Shown one piece after another: positions 27,302 to 37,358 of a DNA stretch of 47,264 bases. The notes under the pieces were generated by a model, which saw nothing but the letters and a program-made list of their open reading frames with translations, was not told where the DNA came from and ran no database searches. The stretch is from Prevotella sp. CAG:1058 (GTDB lineage: Bacteria > Bacteroidota > Bacteroidia > Bacteroidales > Bacteroidaceae), in contig HF986701.1 in assembly GCA_000433175.1 (NCBI GenBank), positions 1 through 47,264 on the forward strand. The letters are read 5' to 3'. The position numbers were made by a program, and so were the translations under genes. Position 1 is the first letter of the stretch. Each line of letters starts with the position of its first letter.

Positions 27302-28000
27302 ATGAAGCACGACAAAAACAATCATTACCGCGTAAATGAACAGATTCGCGTAAAGGAAGTCCGCATCGTAAGTGATGACGGTTCTACAGTAGTACCGACA
27401 CGTCAGGCATTGGATATGGCACGTAGCCAGGGGGTGGATCTTGTCGAGATATCACCTAACGCCCAACCGCCGGTTTGTCGTCTCATCGACTACAGCAAAT
27501 TCCTGTACCAGCAGAAGAAACGCGCCAAGGAGCTTAAGGCTAAGCAGGTTAAGCAGGAAGTTAAGGAAATCAGGTTCGGACCACAGACTGACGAGCACGA
27601 TTACAACTTTAAGCTGAAGCACGCTAAAGAATTCCTTGAGGAAGGAAACAAGGTTCGTGCGTTCGTGTTCTTCCGTGGCCGTTCAATTCTTTTCAAGGAG
27701 CAGGGTGAAGTGCTTTTGCTGCGTTTTGCCAATGACCTTGAGGAATATGGTAAGGTTGAGCAAATGCCTGCATTGGAAGGCAAGAAGATGTTCCTTTACC
27801 TAAGCCCGAAAAAAGCTGGAGTTGCCAAGAAAAGCCAGCAGAAGATGGATCGTGAACGCCGTGAAGCAGAGGCCAAAGCCTTGGCGATGCAGGCTAACGA
27901 TAATACGGAAGGCGGTATGCCAGCAGGCGGAGGCTTGTTTGCCAATGCCAAGAACGGAGCCGATGCGCTGAAGAAGCTCAACGAAGGCGGCAAAGAATAA
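27302..28000 (+). CDS. infC: Translation initiation factor IF-3
   Basis: IF-3 binds the 30S subunit and proofreads start-codon selection. The N-terminal domain begins [20 protein letters not shown] and includes [34 protein letters not shown]. The linker is [23 protein letters not shown], and the C-terminal domain runs to about residue 178 (LYLSPKK). A ~50-residue tail rich in Lys, Arg, Ala and Gly follows, making the protein 232 residues against ~180 in E. coli. The start is ATG, not the rare AUU used for autoregulation in E. coli. It is first in the classic infC-rpmI-rplT operon. Confidence 0.95.
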   Translation: MKHDKNNHYRVNEQIRVKEVRIVSDDGSTVVPTRQALDMARSQGVDLVEISPNAQPPVCRLIDYSKFLYQQKKRAKELKAKQVKQEVKEIRFGPQTDEHDYNFKLKHAKEFLEEGNKVRAFVFFRGRSILFKEQGEVLLLRFANDLEEYGKVEQMPALEGKKMFLYLSPKKAGVAKKSQQKMDRERREAEAKALAMQANDNTEGGMPAGGGLFANAKNGADALKKLNEGGKE

Positions 28001-28088
28001 TAAAGACAATAATAATATAATATGTGCGTAACGTCCTGGTATATACGTTGCCACAGCTGAAAATAACAACAATTTAAAATTTTAAAAA

Positions 28089-28286
28089 ATGCCAAAGCAG
28101 AAGACAAATTCCGGTGCAAAGAAAAGATTTGCTTTCACTGGTACAGGTAAGATTAAGAGACATCACGCTTACCACAGTCACATCCTGACTAAGAAAACAA
28201 AGAAGCAAAAGCGTAACCTTGTTCATGATACGCTCGTTGATCATGACAACATGAAGCAGGTGAGAGACTTGCTCCGTCTCCGTTAA
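28089..28286 (+). CDS. rpmI: Ribosomal protein bL35
   Basis: This is a 65-residue, very basic protein of the large subunit. It starts [31 protein letters not shown], which is diagnostic for L35. It lies 88 bp after infC and 32 bp before rplT. Confidence 0.96.
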   Translation: MPKQKTNSGAKKRFAFTGTGKIKRHHAYHSHILTKKTKKQKRNLVHDTLVDHDNMKQVRDLLRLR

Positions 28287-28318
28287 TCTATTGTCTAACA
28301 AATTAAAGGGAAAAAATT

Positions 28319-28663
28319 ATGCCAAGATCAGTTAATCACGTTGCTTCAAGAGCAAAGAGGAAAAGAATTCTGAAACTTACCCGTGGATACTACGGAGCAA
28401 GGAAAAACGTTTGGACCGTAGCTAAGAACACATGGGAGAAGGGTCTTACTTACGCATACCGTGACCGTCGTAACAAGAAGCGCAACTTCCGCTCATTGTG
28501 GATCCAGCGTATCAACGCTGCTGCACGTCTTGAGAACATGAGCTATTCAACATTGATGGGTGCGCTGCATAAGGCTGGTATCGAGATCAACCGTAAGGTG
28601 CTTGCCGACCTCGCAGTAAACAATCCTGAGGCTTTCAAGGCTATTGTTGAAAAGGTAAAGTAA
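28319..28663 (+). CDS. rplT: Ribosomal protein bL20
   Basis: This 114-residue basic protein of the large subunit is needed for early 50S assembly. It starts [30 protein letters not shown] and includes [24 protein letters not shown], both typical of L20. In other bacteria L20 represses its own operon through the mRNA. I do not see an obvious L20-type leader structure here, although the 88-nt infC-rpmI spacer could hold one. A strong terminator follows. Confidence 0.96.
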   Translation: MPRSVNHVASRAKRKRILKLTRGYYGARKNVWTVAKNTWEKGLTYAYRDRRNKKRNFRSLWIQRINAAARLENMSYSTLMGALHKAGIEINRKVLADLAVNNPEAFKAIVEKVK

Positions 28664-28693
28664 ATAAAGACTATTATTTTGTAATATAACAGG

Positions 28694-28735
28694 AACCACA
28701 GTCTCTCTGTATTAATGTAGAGATTGTGGTTTTTT
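28694..28735 (+). terminator. Terminator of the infC-rpmI-rplT operon
   Basis: AACCACAGTCTCT (28694-28706) pairs with AGAGATTGTGGTT (28719-28731, one wobble) and is followed by five T residues. Confidence 0.88.
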
Positions 28736-28802
28736 GTTTTTACTCATTTAAGGATTGCACTTTTCCGGCATTTTGTTGGGAGAGTTTTTGATATATAATT
28801 AT

Positions 28803-29645
28803 ATGGGAATTGTTATAGGCATTGACGTTGGCATAAGTACTACCAAGATTGTCGGAATTTGCGATGGTAAAGTCGTATCGCCCATGCGGGTGAAAGCTAC
28901 AGACCCGGTGACTTCGCTTTATGGCGCGTTTGGAAAATATCTTTACGACAATAAGATTTTGTTGTCCGATGTGGAGCATGTCATGCTTACCGGCGTCGGT
29001 GCAGCCTATATAGGCAAGCCTGTTTACGGTCTGCCTACGAGCAAGGCCGACGAGTTTGTTGCTGATGGTCTTGGCGCCCGCCATGAGTCGGGTAAGGATA
29101 GGATAATTGTGGTAAGCATGGGTACCGGTACGTCTCTTGTCAAATGCGACGGTGACAAGATAGAACATATCGGAGGAATAGGCATTGGCGGCGGAACTCT
29201 TCAAGGTCTGGCCCGCCTGTTGCTGAAGACTGATGACATACGTACCTTGTCCGAAATGGCGGTAATGGGTAATATCTCAAACATAAACTTACGCATCGGA
29301 GACATAAGCGCCCATCCACTGCCTGGGCTTCCCATGACGGCAGTAGCCTCACTTTTCGGTAATGCCAAGAGTGACGCCTCGCGTGAGGATATTGCAATAG
29401 GCTTGATATGGCTTGTGTTACAGTCAGTAGGGCAGTCTGCAGTATTGGCTTCAATAGGCAGCGATATTAGAGAGTATGTCATGATAGGCAACCTTACGCT
29501 TCTTCCGCAGTGCCGCATGGTATTTCCTCCGATAGAGAAACTTTATGGCGTGAAGCTGATAATACCTGAATATTCCGAATTCTGCACAGCCATAGGTGCT
29601 GCATTGAGCTATTTTGACGGAAGGTATAAGAAAGATAAGTTGTAA
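28803..29645 (+). CDS. coaW: Type II pantothenate kinase-like protein
   Basis: This ~280-residue member of the ASKHA (actin-like ATPase) fold begins MGIVIGIDVGISTTKIVGI, the phosphate-1 loop. The second ATP loop is VVSMGTGTSLV, followed by GIGIGGGTLQGLARLLL, which is typical of eukaryote-like/type II pantothenate kinases. It would catalyse the first step of CoA synthesis. The Met at 28803 is chosen because it directly precedes the first loop; an upstream in-frame ATG adds 16 unlikely residues. It ends convergent with tex, with a shared hairpin between them. Confidence 0.85.
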   Translation: MGIVIGIDVGISTTKIVGICDGKVVSPMRVKATDPVTSLYGAFGKYLYDNKILLSDVEHVMLTGVGAAYIGKPVYGLPTSKADEFVADGLGARHESGKDRIIVVSMGTGTSLVKCDGDKIEHIGGIGIGGGTLQGLARLLLKTDDIRTLSEMAVMGNISNINLRIGDISAHPLPGLPMTAVASLFGNAKSDASREDIAIGLIWLVLQSVGQSAVLASIGSDIREYVMIGNLTLLPQCRMVFPPIEKLYGVKLIIPEYSEFCTAIGAALSYFDGRYKKDKL

Positions 29646-29701
29646 GACTTTCTCATAACAAATGGAATGTAACCCATCCTATACGTTTCGTATTTTCTAA
29701 A

Positions 29702-29746
29702 AAAACGCGGACAACTTTCATGTTTAATGAAAGTTGTCCGCGTTTT
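29702..29746. terminator. Bidirectional terminator between coaW and tex
   Basis: AAAACGCGGACAACTTTCAT (29702-29721) is perfectly complementary to 29727-29746 with a 5-nt loop. Both strands end in a short T run (TTTT, extended on the minus strand to six T residues). It serves convergent coaW (+) and tex (-), the one convergent pair in the window with no 22-bp array. Confidence 0.9.
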
Positions 29747-29755
29747 GGATGTTTT

Positions 29756-31930
29756 TCATACGCCTTTCATCGAGAGCGATATCCGCCTGCGCTTGTTGTC
29801 TACCTCGATAACGCGCACGTTTACATGCTGGTGAAGGCTTACAACCTGCATCGGGTCTGAAATATATTTGTCTGCCATTTGTGATATATGCACCAGACCG
29901 TCTTGATGTACGCCTATGTCGACAAATGCACCGAAATTTGTTATGTTGGTAACTATTCCAGGCAGAATCATGCCGATTTGTAAATCTTCGATAGTGTGTA
30001 TACGGTTGTCGAATGAAAATTCCTTGGCTACACCGCGAGGGTCGCGTCCCGGTTTCTCCAACTCTTGCATGATGTCCGTAAGCGTTGGCATTCCCACTGT
30101 TTCGGTGACGTAACATTTAAGGTCTATTTGCTGCCGTTTCCCCTTGTCGTTTACCAGCTGTGCCACGGTACAATGGCAGTCGTCGGCCATGTGTTCTACT
30201 ATCTTGTAACTTTCGGGATGCACGGCTGTGTTGTCTAATGGATTCTTTGCTCCAGGAATGCGTAGGAATCCGGCGCACTGTTCAAAAGCCGAAGGTCCGA
30301 GGCGGGGGACTTTCTTGAGTTGCGCCCGGGAACCGAACGGACCGTTGGCCGCACGGTAGTCAACAATGTTCTGGGCGAGGGTAGGCCCGAGTCCGCTGAC
30401 GTATGTCAGCAAATGTTTGCTTGCAGTATTGAGATTTACGCCAACAGAGTTGACGCAGCTCTCTATTGCCATGTCGAGCGCATGTTTTAGTTTTGACTGG
30501 TCTACATCGTGCTGGTATTGGCCGACGCCGATGCTTTTCGGGTCTATTTTGACTAATTCAGCCAACGGGTCCATGAGCCTGCGTGCTATGCTGACGGCAC
30601 CACGTACGGTGGCGTCCTTATCGGGAAATTCGTCGCGGCCTTCTTTTGATGCTGAATATACCGATGCGCCGTCTTCGCTGACTACGAATACTTGTACGTC
30701 ATTGGCTTGCGTGCCGTCATCCTGCGTGTTCGCCCTGTTTAAGCAAAGGGATTTTATGAACGATTCGGTTTCACGGCTCGCCGTGCCGTTACCTATTGCG
30801 ATGGCTTCTATATCGTATTGCCTAGCCATGTACTTGATTCGTTCGGCTGCGTTTTCGCCTTGTTGTTTTCCGCCCTGCCTGCAAAAGTCAGGGAATATCG
30901 CTTCGTGGTGCAGCAGGTTGCCTTGTGCGTCAAGGCAGACCACCTTGCATCCTGTACGGAAACCGGGGTCGATGCCCATCGTGCGCTTCTGTCCGAGCGG
31001 TGCTGCAAGGAGCAGCTGGCGCAGGTTGGTAGCGAAAACCTTTATGGCTTCATTATCAGCTTGTTCTTTACTAAGGGTCGCAAATTCGGTCTCGATCGAT
31101 GGTCTCAATAGCCGTTTGTAGGCATCGTCAACGGCTTGTGTCATCAGTTTTGAACATTTGCCGTAACCGTGTACGTGCAGGCGTTCAAGCTTGCCGGTAC
31201 ATTCGTCGTCATCGGCTGATATGCTTACTTTCAGTATTCCGTCGGCTTCGCCGCGGCGCATTGCCAGCAGACGGTGTGACGAGCAGCGATTAAGGGGCTC
31301 GGAGAAGTCAAAGTAGTCAGAGTATTTGGCAGCCTCGTCGGTTTCGGCTTTCGATTTTACAACCTTGGCTGTTATTACAGCCTGGCGTTTGAATGCAGAA
31401 CGCACAATCCGGCGCGACCGTTCGTCTTCGCTAATGTTTTCGGCGATGATGTCCTGTGCGCCTTTAATGGCTTCTTCCGCACTCTTCACTTCGCCTTTGA
31501 CAAAACGTCTTGCGCCCTGCTCCGGATCTGTTTCGCGTCCGAGCGTTATTATCATGGCCAACGGTTCAAGCCCGCGTTCGCGTGCCGCTTGGGCGCGTGT
31601 CTTACGCTTTGGCTTGTACGGCAGATAGATGTCTTCCAGTTCCGTAGGCGTCCAGCAGTCTTTTATGCGCATTTCAAGCTCTGGTGTGAGTTTTCCTTGT
31701 GCGCTGATAGTTTTTATTATTGTTTCCTTTCGTTTTGCTGTTTCTCCCAACTGTTGCGCTATTTCGCTTATTTTCGCAATCTGTACCTCGTTAAGTCCTC
31801 CGGTGCGCTCTTTCCGGTAACGGCAGATAAAAGGTATTGTGCATCCTTCGTCAAGCAGTTGAAGCGTGTTGTCAACCCTGTGTTCGGGCAGACCGAGTGT
31901 CTCACTTATTCTTTTTGTAAATACGTTCAT
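29756..31930 (-). CDS. Tex-family S1 RNA-binding transcription accessory protein
   Basis: This ~724-residue protein is homologous to Tex/Spt6-core. The N-terminal helical region has GCTIPFICRYRKERTGGLNEVQI. A YqgF-like RNase H-fold domain is centred on GIDPGFRTGCKVVCLD. The helix-hairpin-helix segments include VNLNTASKHLLTYVSGLGPTLAQNIVDYR, and the S1 domain is at the C-terminus (GMILPGIVTNITNFGAFVDIGVHQDGLVHISQM). I chose MNVFTKRI at 31930; a longer version (start 31978) adds 16 residues not expected in the family. Tex is thought to act in transcription or RNA turnover. A TATTTTTG -7-like motif lies at 31956-31963. Confidence 0.94.
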   Translation of the reverse strand: MNVFTKRISETLGLPEHRVDNTLQLLDEGCTIPFICRYRKERTGGLNEVQIAKISEIAQQLGETAKRKETIIKTISAQGKLTPELEMRIKDCWTPTELEDIYLPYKPKRKTRAQAARERGLEPLAMIITLGRETDPEQGARRFVKGEVKSAEEAIKGAQDIIAENISEDERSRRIVRSAFKRQAVITAKVVKSKAETDEAAKYSDYFDFSEPLNRCSSHRLLAMRRGEADGILKVSISADDDECTGKLERLHVHGYGKCSKLMTQAVDDAYKRLLRPSIETEFATLSKEQADNEAIKVFATNLRQLLLAAPLGQKRTMGIDPGFRTGCKVVCLDAQGNLLHHEAIFPDFCRQGGKQQGENAAERIKYMARQYDIEAIAIGNGTASRETESFIKSLCLNRANTQDDGTQANDVQVFVVSEDGASVYSASKEGRDEFPDKDATVRGAVSIARRLMDPLAELVKIDPKSIGVGQYQHDVDQSKLKHALDMAIESCVNSVGVNLNTASKHLLTYVSGLGPTLAQNIVDYRAANGPFGSRAQLKKVPRLGPSAFEQCAGFLRIPGAKNPLDNTAVHPESYKIVEHMADDCHCTVAQLVNDKGKRQQIDLKCYVTETVGMPTLTDIMQELEKPGRDPRGVAKEFSFDNRIHTIEDLQIGMILPGIVTNITNFGAFVDIGVHQDGLVHISQMADKYISDPMQVVSLHQHVNVRVIEVDNKRRRISLSMKGV

Positions 31931-32103
31931 TCTTTGTCTTTTGGTTAAAGCGGTACAAAAATACTCTTTTTTGTCCAAAGTCGTTAATGGGTTGGCGGAA
32001 AAGTATTGTTGGGGATATTGTCCATGTTAAGGCCAATCTTAATTTATTAATAGCTTCTTTGTAATATATTTGTAACATGTGATGCTTAATTTTGCAAAAA
32101 ATT

Positions 32104-33156
32104 ATGAACTATATGAATGTTAAGTGCTTATTGGCAGTTTCGTTGGCATGGGTTGTTTCCATGCCGGTTGTGGCCGACAACGATGCAGATGATGTGGATA
32201 TGACCCCGAAGGTTCACGGTACCATACGTGGAAAGTATGAGTACCAGCCTGAAGACGGGGAGGGACGTTTCCAGGTCAGGAATGCCCGTATGAGCATTGT
32301 TGGTAACGTAACGAAGATAGTTTCTTATAAAGCTGAGATTGACTTGTCTGACGAAGGTAAGATAAAGATGCTTGATGCTTATACAAGGCTTAAGCCTGTA
32401 CGCGGACTGGATTTTACAATCGGCCAGATGCGTGTGCCGTTCACTATCGACGCGCACCGTTCTCCGCACCAGCAATACTTTGCCAACCGCTCGTTCATAG
32501 CCAAGCAGGTAGGCAACGTGCGTGATGTGGGCGCTACATTAGGCTATTCGTTCAATGTCGGTTTTCCGATAGTACTCGAGGCAGGTATGTTTAATGGTTC
32601 CGGTCTGACCGACCAGAAAGACTTCTGGACGAATAACATAAACTTCTCCGCAAAAGCTAGTTTCGCTTTTCCGAGAGGATTCAATCTGACATTAAGTACA
32701 CAGAAGATTAAGCCCGAAGACGTGTCGGTGATGATGTACGATGCCGGCGCTTATTACCATGCCCACGGCTGGCATGTGGAAGCGGAGTATCTTTACAAAC
32801 ATTATGATGGTGATGTGTTCAAGCCGGTGCATGCCGTTGACGCTTTTGTCAGCTACGACATACCACTTCGCAAGTGTCTGTTTAAGAAGGTTTCGCCGCT
32901 TGTGCGTTACGATTACATGAGCGACCATAGCGACGGTATGCGTTATAATAGTACTGGCGACGCAGACCCATCCGGTTCGCTTGTAATTAACGATTACCAG
33001 CGTTCGCGCCTGACGGGTGGTGTTACGTTCAGCCTCTCCCTGCCGTTCGTGTCCGACATCCGGCTTAACTATGAAAAGTATTTCTACCGTGACGGGGCGA
33101 TAGCCAAACCATCGGAGAAAGACAAAATAGTGATTGAGTTCATGACACGATTCTGA
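32104..33156 (+). CDS. Phosphate-selective-type (OprP/OprO) outer-membrane porin
   Basis: This protein of ~350 residues has a signal peptide (hydrophobic LLAVSLAWVVSMPVVA) and then a beta-barrel. PKVHGTIRGKYEYQPEDGEGRFQVRNARMSIVGN is the family's typical opening, and LDAYTRLKPVRGLDFTIGQMRVPF follows. The protein ends in Phe (VIEFMTRF), as outer-membrane barrels do. It matches the OprP/O family (PF07396). Two ATGs are possible, 32104 or 32113. A TAATTTTG -7-like element at 32087-32094 is so close that the 32113 start would leave only a very short leader. Solute selectivity is not certain. It is divergent from tex. Confidence 0.88.
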   Translation: MNYMNVKCLLAVSLAWVVSMPVVADNDADDVDMTPKVHGTIRGKYEYQPEDGEGRFQVRNARMSIVGNVTKIVSYKAEIDLSDEGKIKMLDAYTRLKPVRGLDFTIGQMRVPFTIDAHRSPHQQYFANRSFIAKQVGNVRDVGATLGYSFNVGFPIVLEAGMFNGSGLTDQKDFWTNNINFSAKASFAFPRGFNLTLSTQKIKPEDVSVMMYDAGAYYHAHGWHVEAEYLYKHYDGDVFKPVHAVDAFVSYDIPLRKCLFKKVSPLVRYDYMSDHSDGMRYNSTGDADPSGSLVINDYQRSRLTGGVTFSLSLPFVSDIRLNYEKYFYRDGAIAKPSEKDKIVIEFMTRF

Positions 33157-33221
33157 TGTTTGGTACATTGTATCAGGGCTGCGTCGGACTTATTGACAGT
33201 GCCCTTCAAACATGGCGGTTT

Positions 33222-33309
33222 ACAAAAGACGGCTTTTCGCTTTGCAAAAGGTAGCCTTTTATCATGTAAGAGGTTACCTTTTGCAAGGCAAAAGATAACC
33301 TCTTGCAAA
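33222..33309. repeat. 22-bp quasi-palindromic repeat array D (four units)
   Basis: Four exact 22-bp units start at 33222, 33244, 33266 and 33288, with cores AAAAGACGGCTTTTC, AAAAGGTAGCCTTTT, AAGAGGTTACCTTTT and AAAAGATAACCTCTT. Units 3 and 4 also pair with each other: AAGAGGTTACCTTTTGC with GCAAAAGATAACCTCTT, 16 of 17 plus a G-U. It lies between the convergent porin and uvrA genes. Confidence 0.92.
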
Positions 33310-33428
33310 ATGTTAGGAATATAGCTGTTGCATATACATCAAATGGCAATGCCGCCAATCATGGTATTATGTGCGTAAATGCTTGGTAATCAATCGTATA
33401 TCCGTACATTACCTCGACAGATATAATA

Positions 33429-33470
33429 AAACCGGCGTAAGCATGCCAATATTGGTGCTTACGCCGGTTT
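33429..33470 (-). terminator. uvrA terminator
   Basis: AAACCGGCGTAAGCA (33429-33443) and TGCTTACGCCGGTTT (33456-33470) form a perfect 15-bp stem with a 12-nt loop. The minus strand continues TTTTATTATAT, so it mainly serves uvrA, 38 bp after its stop codon. Confidence 0.88.
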
Positions 33471-33507
33471 GTCATTTGTTGCAGTTGATGTTGCTGCTGA
33501 TTATTCT

Positions 33508-36330
33508 TTACTTAATACCCAATTCCTTTTTGAGGAACTTTGGTGTAAAACCTTTGGGGCTTTGAGCTACTTCTTCAGGCGTGCCTGTCGACAATACCAT
33601 GCCTCCGCCACGTCCGCCTTCAGGACCCATGTCGATTATGTGGTCGGCGAGCTTTATCACGTCAAGGTTGTGCTCGATTATCACTACCGTGTTGCCCCGG
33701 TCAACCAGTTTTTGCAGCACGTTCATCAGTATTCGTATGTCCTCGAAGTGCAGTCCCGTTGTAGGCTCGTCCAGTATGTACAGGGTTTTGCCCGTGTCGC
33801 GCTTGCTCAGTTCGGTAGCCAGCTTGACGCGCTGGCTTTCGCCTCCCGACAGGGTGGTCGACGGTTGTCCTAGTTTGATGTAACCCAGTCCGACGTCTTG
33901 TATTGTCTTTATCTTACGCAGGATGTCAGGAACATTCTCAAAGAATTCCACGGCTTGGTTTATCGTCATGTCGAGCACGTCGGCAATGCTCTTGCCCTTG
34001 TATCTTACTTCAAGTGTCTCCCTGTTGTAGCGTTTGCCGTGACAGACCTCGCACGGCACCATGATGTCGGGCAGGAAACGCATTTCTATCGTCTTGTAGC
34101 CGTTGCCGCCGCAGGCCTCGCAGCGTCCGCCCTTTACGTTGAACGAGAAGCGTCCCGGTTTGTATCCGCGTATCTTGGCTTCGGGCAGGTTGACGAACAG
34201 CGAGCGTATGTCGCTGAACACTCCAGTGTAAGTCGCTGGGTTCGAGCGTGGGGTGCGTCCCAGCGGACTCTGGTCCACGTTTACCACCTTGTCGATATAT
34301 TCGATGCCTTCAATCGACTCGTAAGGCATCGGTTTTTTCAGCGAACGGTAGAAGTGTTGGCTGAGTATCGGTTGCAGTGTCTCGTTTATGAGGGTCGACT
34401 TGCCCGAGCCGCTCACGCCTGTGACGACAATCAGCTTGCCAAGCGGGAATTCCACGTCTACATGCTTGAGGTTATTGCCGCAGGCTCCGTGTATCGTTAT
34501 GCTCTTGCCGTTGCCTTTGCGTCGTTCTTCAGGCACTTCGATCTTCATTTCTCCGTTGAGGTACTGGCTTGTTATGGTGTGCTGCTTCAGCATTTCTTCA
34601 GGCGTGCCTTGGAACACTACCTGGCCTCCGTTGCGTCCGGCCTTGGGACCTATGTCGACTATATAGTCGGCGTTGAGCATCATGTCCTTGTCGTGTTCTA
34701 CCACGATTACTGTATTACCCAGGTCGCGCAGTTCCTTGAGCGAGTTAATCAGACGGTCGTTGTCGCGCTGGTGTAAGCCTATGCTCGGCTCGTCGAGTAT
34801 GTAGAGTACGTTTACCAATTGCGAACCTATCTGCGTTGCGAGCCTTATGCGTTGGCTCTCGCCGCCCGAGAGGGTTGCCGACTGTCGATTGAGCGACAGG
34901 TAGTCGAGACCGACGTCGAGCATGAAGTCTATTCGTGTTACAATCTCCTTTATTATTTCGTCCGCTATGCGGCGCTGTCGGTCCGACATGTGCTGCTGGG
35001 CTTCGCCGAGCCATGTTCGCAGTTCGGCGATGTCCATGTCGGCCACTTCCGATATGTTCTTGTCCCAGATGCGGTACGACAGCGATTCGCGGTTGAGCCT
35101 CTGGCCCTTGCACTCGGGACACTGGCATACGGTTAGGAACTGGTCTGCCCATTTCTGTCCGCCAGCGCTGTCGTCGTTCTCGATGACGCTTTGCAGGTAT
35201 TTCACCACGCCGTCGAATTCGACGAAGTAGTCGCTCGACGTGTGTACAAGCTCTTTACGTATGCGCACGTTTTCCATCGAACCGTAAAGTATCTCGTTCA
35301 TCGCCTCTTCCGGTATGTCGTTTACAGGAGTTGCCAGGTCGCATCCGTATTTTTCGAGTATTGACTCGATTTGCCAGAATATCATCTGGTTTTTGTATTT
35401 TCCCAATGGTACTATGGCCCCCTGGCGTATGGATATTGACTTGTCGGGTATTACTTTACCGAGGTCTATCTCGTCTACGTAGCCCAGTCCCTTGCAGCGC
35501 GGGCATGCGCCTTCGGGCGAGTTGAACGAAAACTTGTTAGGTGCGGGGTCGCCGTACGACATTCCTGTCGTAGGGCACATGAGGCGCTTACTGTAATATT
35601 TTGCTTCGCCGGAGTCTTTCTCCATTATCATGAGCAAGCCGTCGCCCTGCTTCATGGCTGTGGCAACGCTCTTCTTTAGCCGCTCGTCGTCCTTGTCGTG
35701 CGCCACGAGCTTGTCTATTACTACCTCTATGTTGTGGTTCTTGTATCTGTCGACCTTCATTCCACGGGTTATTTCCTTTACCTCGCCGTCAACACGGATG
35801 TACAGATAGCCTTTGCGGCGCATGCTCTCGAAGAGTTCACGGTAATGTCCTTTGCGGTTGCGTACCAGCGGGGCGAGGATGAATACAGGCTTGCCGCCAT
35901 ACCTTTCGTGAATCATCCGCAGCACGTCTTCCTCTGTGTATTTTACCATCGGCTCTCCGGTTGCGTAGCTGTAAGCTATGCCTGCGCGTGCGTATAGCAG
36001 TCGCAGATAGTCGTATATTTCGGTGGTTGTGCCTACGGTCGAGCGCGGGTTCTTGTTAGTGGTTTTCTGCTCGATGCTTATTACCGGGCTTAGTCCGGTT
36101 ATCTTGTCTACGTCGGGGCGCTCCATGCCGCCAAGGAAGTTGCGGGCGTATGCTGAAAATGTCTCTATGTAACGTCTTTGCCCTTCGGCGTATATTGTGT
36201 CGAAGGCCAGCGACGACTTTCCCGAGCCGCTAAGACCGGTCACCACGGTAAGACTGCCGCGCGGTATCTCCACGTCTATGTTTTTAAGGTTATGGACACG
36301 CGCTCCCCAAACGTTTATCTTTTCTGACAT
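33508..36330 (-). CDS. uvrA: Excinuclease ABC subunit A
   Basis: This is the damage-recognition ATPase of nucleotide excision repair. The 940 residues contain two ABC modules. Walker A is GLSGSGKSS (32-40) in the first and [13 protein letters not shown] in the second; the two signature sequences are both LSGGESQR. Zinc modules appear as [18 protein letters not shown] and [33 protein letters not shown]. Nothing is missing. It starts 30 bp after the CHU_C-domain gene and likely shares its promoter at 37124-37154. Confidence 0.97.
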   Translation of the reverse strand: MSEKINVWGARVHNLKNIDVEIPRGSLTVVTGLSGSGKSSLAFDTIYAEGQRRYIETFSAYARNFLGGMERPDVDKITGLSPVISIEQKTTNKNPRSTVGTTTEIYDYLRLLYARAGIAYSYATGEPMVKYTEEDVLRMIHERYGGKPVFILAPLVRNRKGHYRELFESMRRKGYLYIRVDGEVKEITRGMKVDRYKNHNIEVVIDKLVAHDKDDERLKKSVATAMKQGDGLLMIMEKDSGEAKYYSKRLMCPTTGMSYGDPAPNKFSFNSPEGACPRCKGLGYVDEIDLGKVIPDKSISIRQGAIVPLGKYKNQMIFWQIESILEKYGCDLATPVNDIPEEAMNEILYGSMENVRIRKELVHTSSDYFVEFDGVVKYLQSVIENDDSAGGQKWADQFLTVCQCPECKGQRLNRESLSYRIWDKNISEVADMDIAELRTWLGEAQQHMSDRQRRIADEIIKEIVTRIDFMLDVGLDYLSLNRQSATLSGGESQRIRLATQIGSQLVNVLYILDEPSIGLHQRDNDRLINSLKELRDLGNTVIVVEHDKDMMLNADYIVDIGPKAGRNGGQVVFQGTPEEMLKQHTITSQYLNGEMKIEVPEERRKGNGKSITIHGACGNNLKHVDVEFPLGKLIVVTGVSGSGKSTLINETLQPILSQHFYRSLKKPMPYESIEGIEYIDKVVNVDQSPLGRTPRSNPATYTGVFSDIRSLFVNLPEAKIRGYKPGRFSFNVKGGRCEACGGNGYKTIEMRFLPDIMVPCEVCHGKRYNRETLEVRYKGKSIADVLDMTINQAVEFFENVPDILRKIKTIQDVGLGYIKLGQPSTTLSGGESQRVKLATELSKRDTGKTLYILDEPTTGLHFEDIRILMNVLQKLVDRGNTVVIIEHNLDVIKLADHIIDMGPEGGRGGGMVLSTGTPEEVAQSPKGFTPKFLKKELGIK

Positions 36331-36360
36331 AAATAATAAATCCCTTGACTCAAAAAATGA

Positions 36361-37086
36361 TTATTCACCTATTGTTCCTGTGCTTTCCGTGTACCCCCTT
36401 AGCAGGTTTACATCGCGTTTAATGTCATATTCCCTGCCGTCTGCGCCACGTGCTTTCACCAGTACGAAGTACACGCCTTGAGCGACGTCCTTACCTTTAT
36501 ATTTCCCGTCCCAGCCTCCGTCGATGTCTGTCCATTCGTACAACTTCTGCCCCCAGCGGTTGAAGATGTATGCATGGAATTCCACAATCGACTGATGGGT
36601 GCTCTTTGCCTTGTATATGTCGTTTATGCCATCGCCGTTGGGCGAGAAGGCATTTGGCATTTCCAGCCGGCTTTCGCTTATGTTTACCCTTAGAGGTCCG
36701 CGGTCGGCCCAATACTGTTGGGTATAGGCTATCGTGTCGTTGCCGTTGACGAATGTGGCGTAAAGCACAATGCTGTGGGCTCCAGCTTGTGTGAATGTGA
36801 ACTCGGTGTCTTGCTCGTAGCGTATCAGGTAAGGTTCGGTCTCTGTACCTAGCGTGAACCTCCATTCGTAGCTCGCTGTGTATGCGCCTACGTTTTCCGG
36901 ATTGGCTTCAAACCGTCCCAATAACGGCGCATTGCCAGAATAGCTTTCGCTTTCCTCTTCTCCGTCCTCTGTTATGTATGTGGCAGTCGGGTTTATTGTT
37001 GGCGTCTCGTCAAGCGTTTGTGCTTTGCTGCTTAACGCGGCTAATGTTAATGCGGCCGTCAAGAGCAAAAATGATATTGTTCTCAT
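36361..37086 (-). CDS. Exported protein with a CHU_C (gliding-motility-type) C-terminal domain
   Basis: I place the start at 37086, giving 241 residues with signal peptide [23 protein letters not shown]; the frame stays open upstream but that extension is implausible. Residues ~25-150 are a beta-rich region ([37 protein letters not shown]) resembling an Ig/PKD-like domain. Residues ~155-241 are a CHU_C domain: [55 protein letters not shown] is a type B signal for type IX secretion in other Bacteroidota. It is the first gene of an unusual pair with uvrA (30-bp gap). Confidence 0.88.
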   Translation of the reverse strand: MRTISFLLLTAALTLAALSSKAQTLDETPTINPTATYITEDGEEESESYSGNAPLLGRFEANPENVGAYTASYEWRFTLGTETEPYLIRYEQDTEFTFTQAGAHSIVLYATFVNGNDTIAYTQQYWADRGPLRVNISESRLEMPNAFSPNGDGINDIYKAKSTHQSIVEFHAYIFNRWGQKLYEWTDIDGGWDGKYKGKDVAQGVYFVLVKARGADGREYDIKRDVNLLRGYTESTGTIGE

Positions 37087-37123
37087 GTTTCTGAAGATAT
37101 ATGTGGAAGAAAAATATGACATG

Positions 37124-37154
37124 CAAAGATAGTGCAAACGGTGGGCAATACAAA
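37124..37154 (-). promoter_or_regulatory. Promoter of the CHU_C-uvrA operon
   Basis: On the minus strand TTTG (37151-37154), 19 bp and TATCTTTG (37124-37131) match the consensus exactly, 38 bp before the start codon. Confidence 0.75.
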
Positions 37155-37358
37155 ACAAATTTGTTTTTTTTAGCAGACGCCAGGCCATAAACTCATGAAA
37201 ATGCCCGGTACGCATGGTTGCGGGAGCACTGCATGTCTTTTCAATGTCGGCAGTGCAGGTTCGGTTTTAAGAAAACTCCAAATTCTTTTTCTTTTGCCTG
37301 GCGATATCTCGCGGATTTTATGTACATTTGCACGCATTAACATGAAAACGGAAGAAAC

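Noticed and set aside
27998..28088. A ribosomal protein L20-type autoregulatory leader between infC and rpmI.
   Set aside because: The 88-nt gap shows only weak possible pairing; I could not support a defined structure.
33898..34776. A 292-codon open frame antisense to uvrA.
   Set aside because: uvrA is complete and conserved on the minus strand; the antisense protein has no plausible domain.
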